Source: Actinomycetes bacterium (GTDB taxonomy: Bacteria; Actinomycetota; Coriobacteriia; Anaerosomatales; Anaerosomataceae). Taken from it: a DNA stretch of 25,062 nucleotides. This document shows, one piece after another, positions 22,584 to 25,062 of the stretch. The position numbers and the translations under genes were made by a program. Every line of letters begins with the position of its first letter. Position 1 is the first letter of the stretch. Below the pieces are notes generated by a model. That model was not told the origin of the DNA. It made no database searches and worked only from the letters and a program-made list of their open reading frames with translations. Location of the stretch: contig JALHJB010000026.1 in assembly GCA_022839745.1 (NCBI GenBank), forward strand, positions 1 to 25,062. Direction: 5' to 3'.

Positions 22584-23013
22584 ACTGTCCTCCATGGACG
22601 GGTACAGGACAGACGGCAGTCCAGGCATACGACGACTAAGGAAGATGGTGAGAGGGGAAGCATGTCGCCGCGCTCCTGGCCACGCAGATCGGACGCATCC
22701 GCCGCCTTGGCCACCCAGCACGTGCTCTGCTGTTCGTGGTGTGGACCGTGATCCTCGGGCCCCGCGCACCCTTGCGCAGTCGGCCTGTCTTATATCGCCG
22801 GGCAGTCTGGTGTCGCCGGTCCCGCGCAGAGGCCCTTCGGCCCGCTGACGCACGTCACACAGACTCCTCTTTCCAGCAAACGAAGCGATAGGTTACCACA
22901 GGTCACCCACAAGTGGTAGCGCGCCTCACGGGAGACCCACTACAGCCAGAGGGCCGGGGTCGCTCGTGCACGGTCCTCAGCGCGATGCCGGGACCCCGGA
23001 AGACCCCCGGCCC
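22584..23013 (-). promoter_or_regulatory. Gene-free stretch upstream of the RlpA-like gene
   Basis: 430 bases without a credible gene. On the minus strand TATAAG (22794-22789) with GCGACA 16 bases upstream could be a promoter. The 200 bases that follow form GC-rich hairpins, for example TGCGC/GCGCA-type pairs near 22772 and GGCCA...TGGCC around 22675-22715. RlpA/Rpf-type genes in actinobacteria often have a c-di-AMP (ydaO) riboswitch, but its conserved blocks are not visible here. I recognise no known RNA family. Confidence 0.3.
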
Positions 23014-23029
23014 CTAGGGGGCCGGGGTC
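23002..23029 (-). terminator. GC-rich hairpin spanning the UPF0182 stop codon
   Basis: GACCCC-C-GGCCCC pairs with GGGGCC-GGGGTC around loop TAG, so the gene's stop codon lies at the top of the stem. 12 pairs with one bulge and no T-tract. It may stop transcription or protect the 3' end. Confidence 0.45.
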
Positions 23030-25062
23030 GCTGTGGCCTCGCCTGCGAGCGAGTCCAGCACATCTCCGAGCTCCTCGATATAGCGCCCGTAGGCCGCCCA
23101 GTCGCCCGCCTTCTGCGCCTCCAGGGCCTGCTCGTACAGCGCACGGGCGGCGGCTGCGTCCGCGGGCCGGTCACCGTCATCGGCAGGCGCACCCTCGCCG
23201 AACACGCTCAGCAACGCGGCGTCGAGCGTGGGCTCCATCGCGATCTTGTCGCCGTACGCCACCACCACACGGGTGAGCTGTGGCATCGAGGTCTGCTCCG
23301 ACTGGAGGTAGAGCGGCTGCACGTACACGATCGAGTCGTTCATCGGAATCACCAGTAGGTTGCCCCAGCGCACCCCGCTCCCCCGCTGGCTCCATAGGGT
23401 CAGTTGCTGTGAGATCACGGGGTCCTGGTTCACGCGCGCGACGACCTGCTCGGGGCCGAGGACGAGCCGCTGTTTGGGGAACGTGTAGACCACGCGCTCG
23501 CCGTAGTTGTCCGGGTCCGACTTCGCCGCCATCCAGCCGATCATGTTCGCCTTCGTCCGCGGCGTGAACGGCATCATGAGCATGAAGTCCTCGTCGGTCT
23601 CCTGGGGGAGCTGCATCAGCACGTAGAAGGGGTCCATCGGCGTACCGGAGCCATCACTGCCCTCGCCGGGGAGCGCCCACTGGTCCTCGCTGTTGTAGAA
23701 GACCTTCGCATCACGCATGTGATACGTCTTGTACACCTCGGCTTGCAGGCTGAAGAGGTCGGCCGGATAGCGCAGGTGCGCCGAGATTCCCTCCGGCATC
23801 CGCTCCGCCTTCGTGAGAAGCCCCGGGTAGATCTTCGACCATGCGGCAAGCAGCGGGTCCTGCGGGTCGAACGCGTACAGCGTGGTGGTGCCGTCGTACG
23901 CGTCGACCGTCACCTTGACCGAGTTCCTGATGTAGTTGATGCCACCGTAGCGCTCGGAGTACGGGTACCGATCCGAAGTGGTGTAGCAGTCGACGACCCA
24001 CACGATCCGCCCGTCGGAGATGACGGGGTATGGGTCGGAGTCCTGGTACAGCCATGGAGCGAGCGCGGTGATGCGCTCCGAGATGTTCCGGCGGAACAGT
24101 ACCTTGCTGTCGGCTGTGATGTATCGGCTGAACAGGATCTGGGGCGCTGAGAAGCGCGTGGCGAACGCGGCCCTGCGCAGCGGGCTGCCCACCGCGATCC
24201 CGCCCGAGCCAGCATACGAGGTCTCGGCGTTGGAGTCGCCCACCGGGTAGTCGAACTCCGCCAGGCCTGTCGCCGCGATCACGTAGTTCGAGGCGAGCTC
24301 GCCGAAGTACAGCGCAGGCTGCTCGAGCGCAAGGTCGGTTGCGGTCGCGGGCGGGATGTCCTTCATGATGAAGTGCGGATAGCCCTGGCCGGTGCTCTCG
24401 TTCACGGGACTGATCACGACACCGTAACCGTGAGTGTATACGAGATGCTGGTTCACCCAGGTCTGCGCCTGTGACGCGAGCCTGCTCACATCGAGCTCGC
24501 GGGCCGAGATGAGGACCTGCTGCTCCACCCCGTCGAGCACATAGCGGTCGATGTCCACGTCGGTGAAGTCGTAGTAGGGACGCATCCCCTGGAGCTGCCG
24601 GTAGGTGTCGGGAACCACGGAGGGGTCCCACAACCGGATGTTCTCGATGGTCCGCTCGTTGTCGGGCAGATCGTCGGCCTCAAGCGTTTCCTCGGCCGCA
24701 AAGGCGCGCACCTCGATGTCGCTCAGGTCGAAGGCCTCTCTGGTGGCGTCGATGTTCCGCAGCAGGTACGGCGACTCGGCCTCGACCTCGTTGGCGGCCA
24801 CCGCCTCTACCGTGCGGTGCCCGCGCGCGATGACGATACCGCACGCCTCGTCCAGGAAGGCGTACAAGGATCGCCGGGAGAGGTCAACCTCCAGCAGGGT
24901 CGGGCAGACAGCGTGCGGGATGTAGGTGGTGACAAGCTGGATGGGTTCGTCCTGGACGAAACGCAGGCGTTCGATAACGATGACCGGCGTTTCGGGCGCG
25001 ATGCCCAGCCGCTCGGCGATGCGGCGGCTGGCTGGGGCGACTTCCTGGCACAGGACGCGCGC
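23014..25062 (-). CDS. UPF0182 family protein fused to a GntR-type UTRA domain (5' truncated by window)
   Basis: The frame is open from the window edge to TAG at 23014, 682 codons. The first 90 residues are not UPF0182: they read as a UTRA ligand domain of a GntR-family regulator (IAERLGIAPETPVIVIERLR, DEPIQLVTTYIPH, SLYAFLDEACGIVIARG, TVEAVAANEVEA). From ESPYLLRNIDATREAFDL on, the sequence is the large extracytoplasmic part of UPF0182 (COG1615), e.g. VNQHLVYTHGYGVVISPVNE, and the C-terminal EALEAQKAGDWAAYGRYIEE. UPF0182 proteins normally have about seven membrane helices before this point, all missing here. The switch falls at NEVEAE (about 24775-24795), a string that fits both families. It may be recombination, or misassembly at a short shared sequence. 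As written the protein would have no membrane anchor and no known job. Confidence 0.8.
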   Translation of the reverse strand, partial: ARVLCQEVAPASRRIAERLGIAPETPVIVIERLRFVQDEPIQLVTTYIPHAVCPTLLEVDLSRRSLYAFLDEACGIVIARGHRTVEAVAANEVEAESPYLLRNIDATREAFDLSDIEVRAFAAEETLEADDLPDNERTIENIRLWDPSVVPDTYRQLQGMRPYYDFTDVDIDRYVLDGVEQQVLISARELDVSRLASQAQTWVNQHLVYTHGYGVVISPVNESTGQGYPHFIMKDIPPATATDLALEQPALYFGELASNYVIAATGLAEFDYPVGDSNAETSYAGSGGIAVGSPLRRAAFATRFSAPQILFSRYITADSKVLFRRNISERITALAPWLYQDSDPYPVISDGRIVWVVDCYTTSDRYPYSERYGGINYIRNSVKVTVDAYDGTTTLYAFDPQDPLLAAWSKIYPGLLTKAERMPEGISAHLRYPADLFSLQAEVYKTYHMRDAKVFYNSEDQWALPGEGSDGSGTPMDPFYVLMQLPQETDEDFMLMMPFTPRTKANMIGWMAAKSDPDNYGERVVYTFPKQRLVLGPEQVVARVNQDPVISQQLTLWSQRGSGVRWGNLLVIPMNDSIVYVQPLYLQSEQTSMPQLTRVVVAYGDKIAMEPTLDAALLSVFGEGAPADDGDRPADAAAARALYEQALEAQKAGDWAAYGRYIEELGDVLDSLAGEATATPAP

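Noticed and set aside
22584..22990. c-di-AMP (ydaO) or c-di-GMP riboswitch upstream of the RlpA-like gene
   Set aside because: Context suggested it, but the conserved blocks of either aptamer could not be found on the minus strand.
1..25062. CRISPR array, insertion sequence or integrated element
   Set aside because: No regularly spaced repeats, transposase motifs or terminal inverted repeats were found on reading both strands. The tRNA-Arg gene has no duplicated 3' end nearby.

Overview
The window is 25 kb of GC-rich DNA with about 20 protein genes, one tRNA gene, two riboswitch-type leaders and a patch of decaying genes. Codon use is strongly G/C at third positions, GTG and TTG starts are frequent, and many neighbouring genes overlap by 4 bases (ATGA or GTGA). 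These traits, with the gene content (M-box upstream of a CBS/MgtE-like protein and an Nramp-related Mg transporter, CheY-rich two-component cluster, YtxH and PRC-barrel proteins), suggest an actinobacterium, perhaps of the Coriobacteriia/OPB41 kind. That taxonomic guess is inference; there is no rRNA here.

Left part (1-7.1 kb, plus strand): the 3' end of a type I restriction HsdR gene, a pair made of an XRE-cupin regulator and a medium-chain acyl-CoA synthetase, tRNA-Arg(CCU) with a terminator, then a two-component cluster: a PAS-PAS hybrid histidine kinase with two receiver domains, followed by three single-domain receivers. None of the four genes has a recognisable output domain.

Middle (7.1-11 kb): a GNAT acetyltransferase with an N-terminal Cys cluster and, divergent from it, a HAD phosphatase. 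Next comes a minus-strand fatty-acid type locus that is visibly broken: an SCP-2-type thiolase with a one-base frameshift, overlapping a DUF35-like Zn-ribbon/OB protein fused to a 3-hydroxyacyl-CoA dehydrogenase that loses its C-terminal part.

Magnesium operon (10.9-14.5 kb, plus strand): a promoter and a clear M-box (ykoK) Mg2+ riboswitch precede a PRC-barrel/MgtE_N/CBS membrane protein and an Nramp-family transporter whose metal-site motifs are changed as expected for Nramp-related magnesium transporters. 5-formyltetrahydrofolate cyclo-ligase follows.

Right part (15.2-25 kb, minus strand): polysaccharide deacetylase, GNAT, PRC-barrel protein, YtxH protein, D-Ala-D-Ala ligase and a PLP aminotransferase; the last two follow a T-box leader. 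Upstream lie a stand-alone cyanophycin-synthetase N-domain-like protein, two small membrane proteins, an RlpA-like secreted protein and a UPF0182 protein. The UPF0182 frame is fused, without any stop, to the UTRA domain of a GntR regulator at the window edge: either an unusual recombination or an assembly chimera.

The strongest leads are the M-box operon with its divergent MgtE-like partner, the T-box in front of an aminotransferase/Ddl pair, the stand-alone cyanophycin-synthetase-like domain, and the UTRA/UPF0182 junction.
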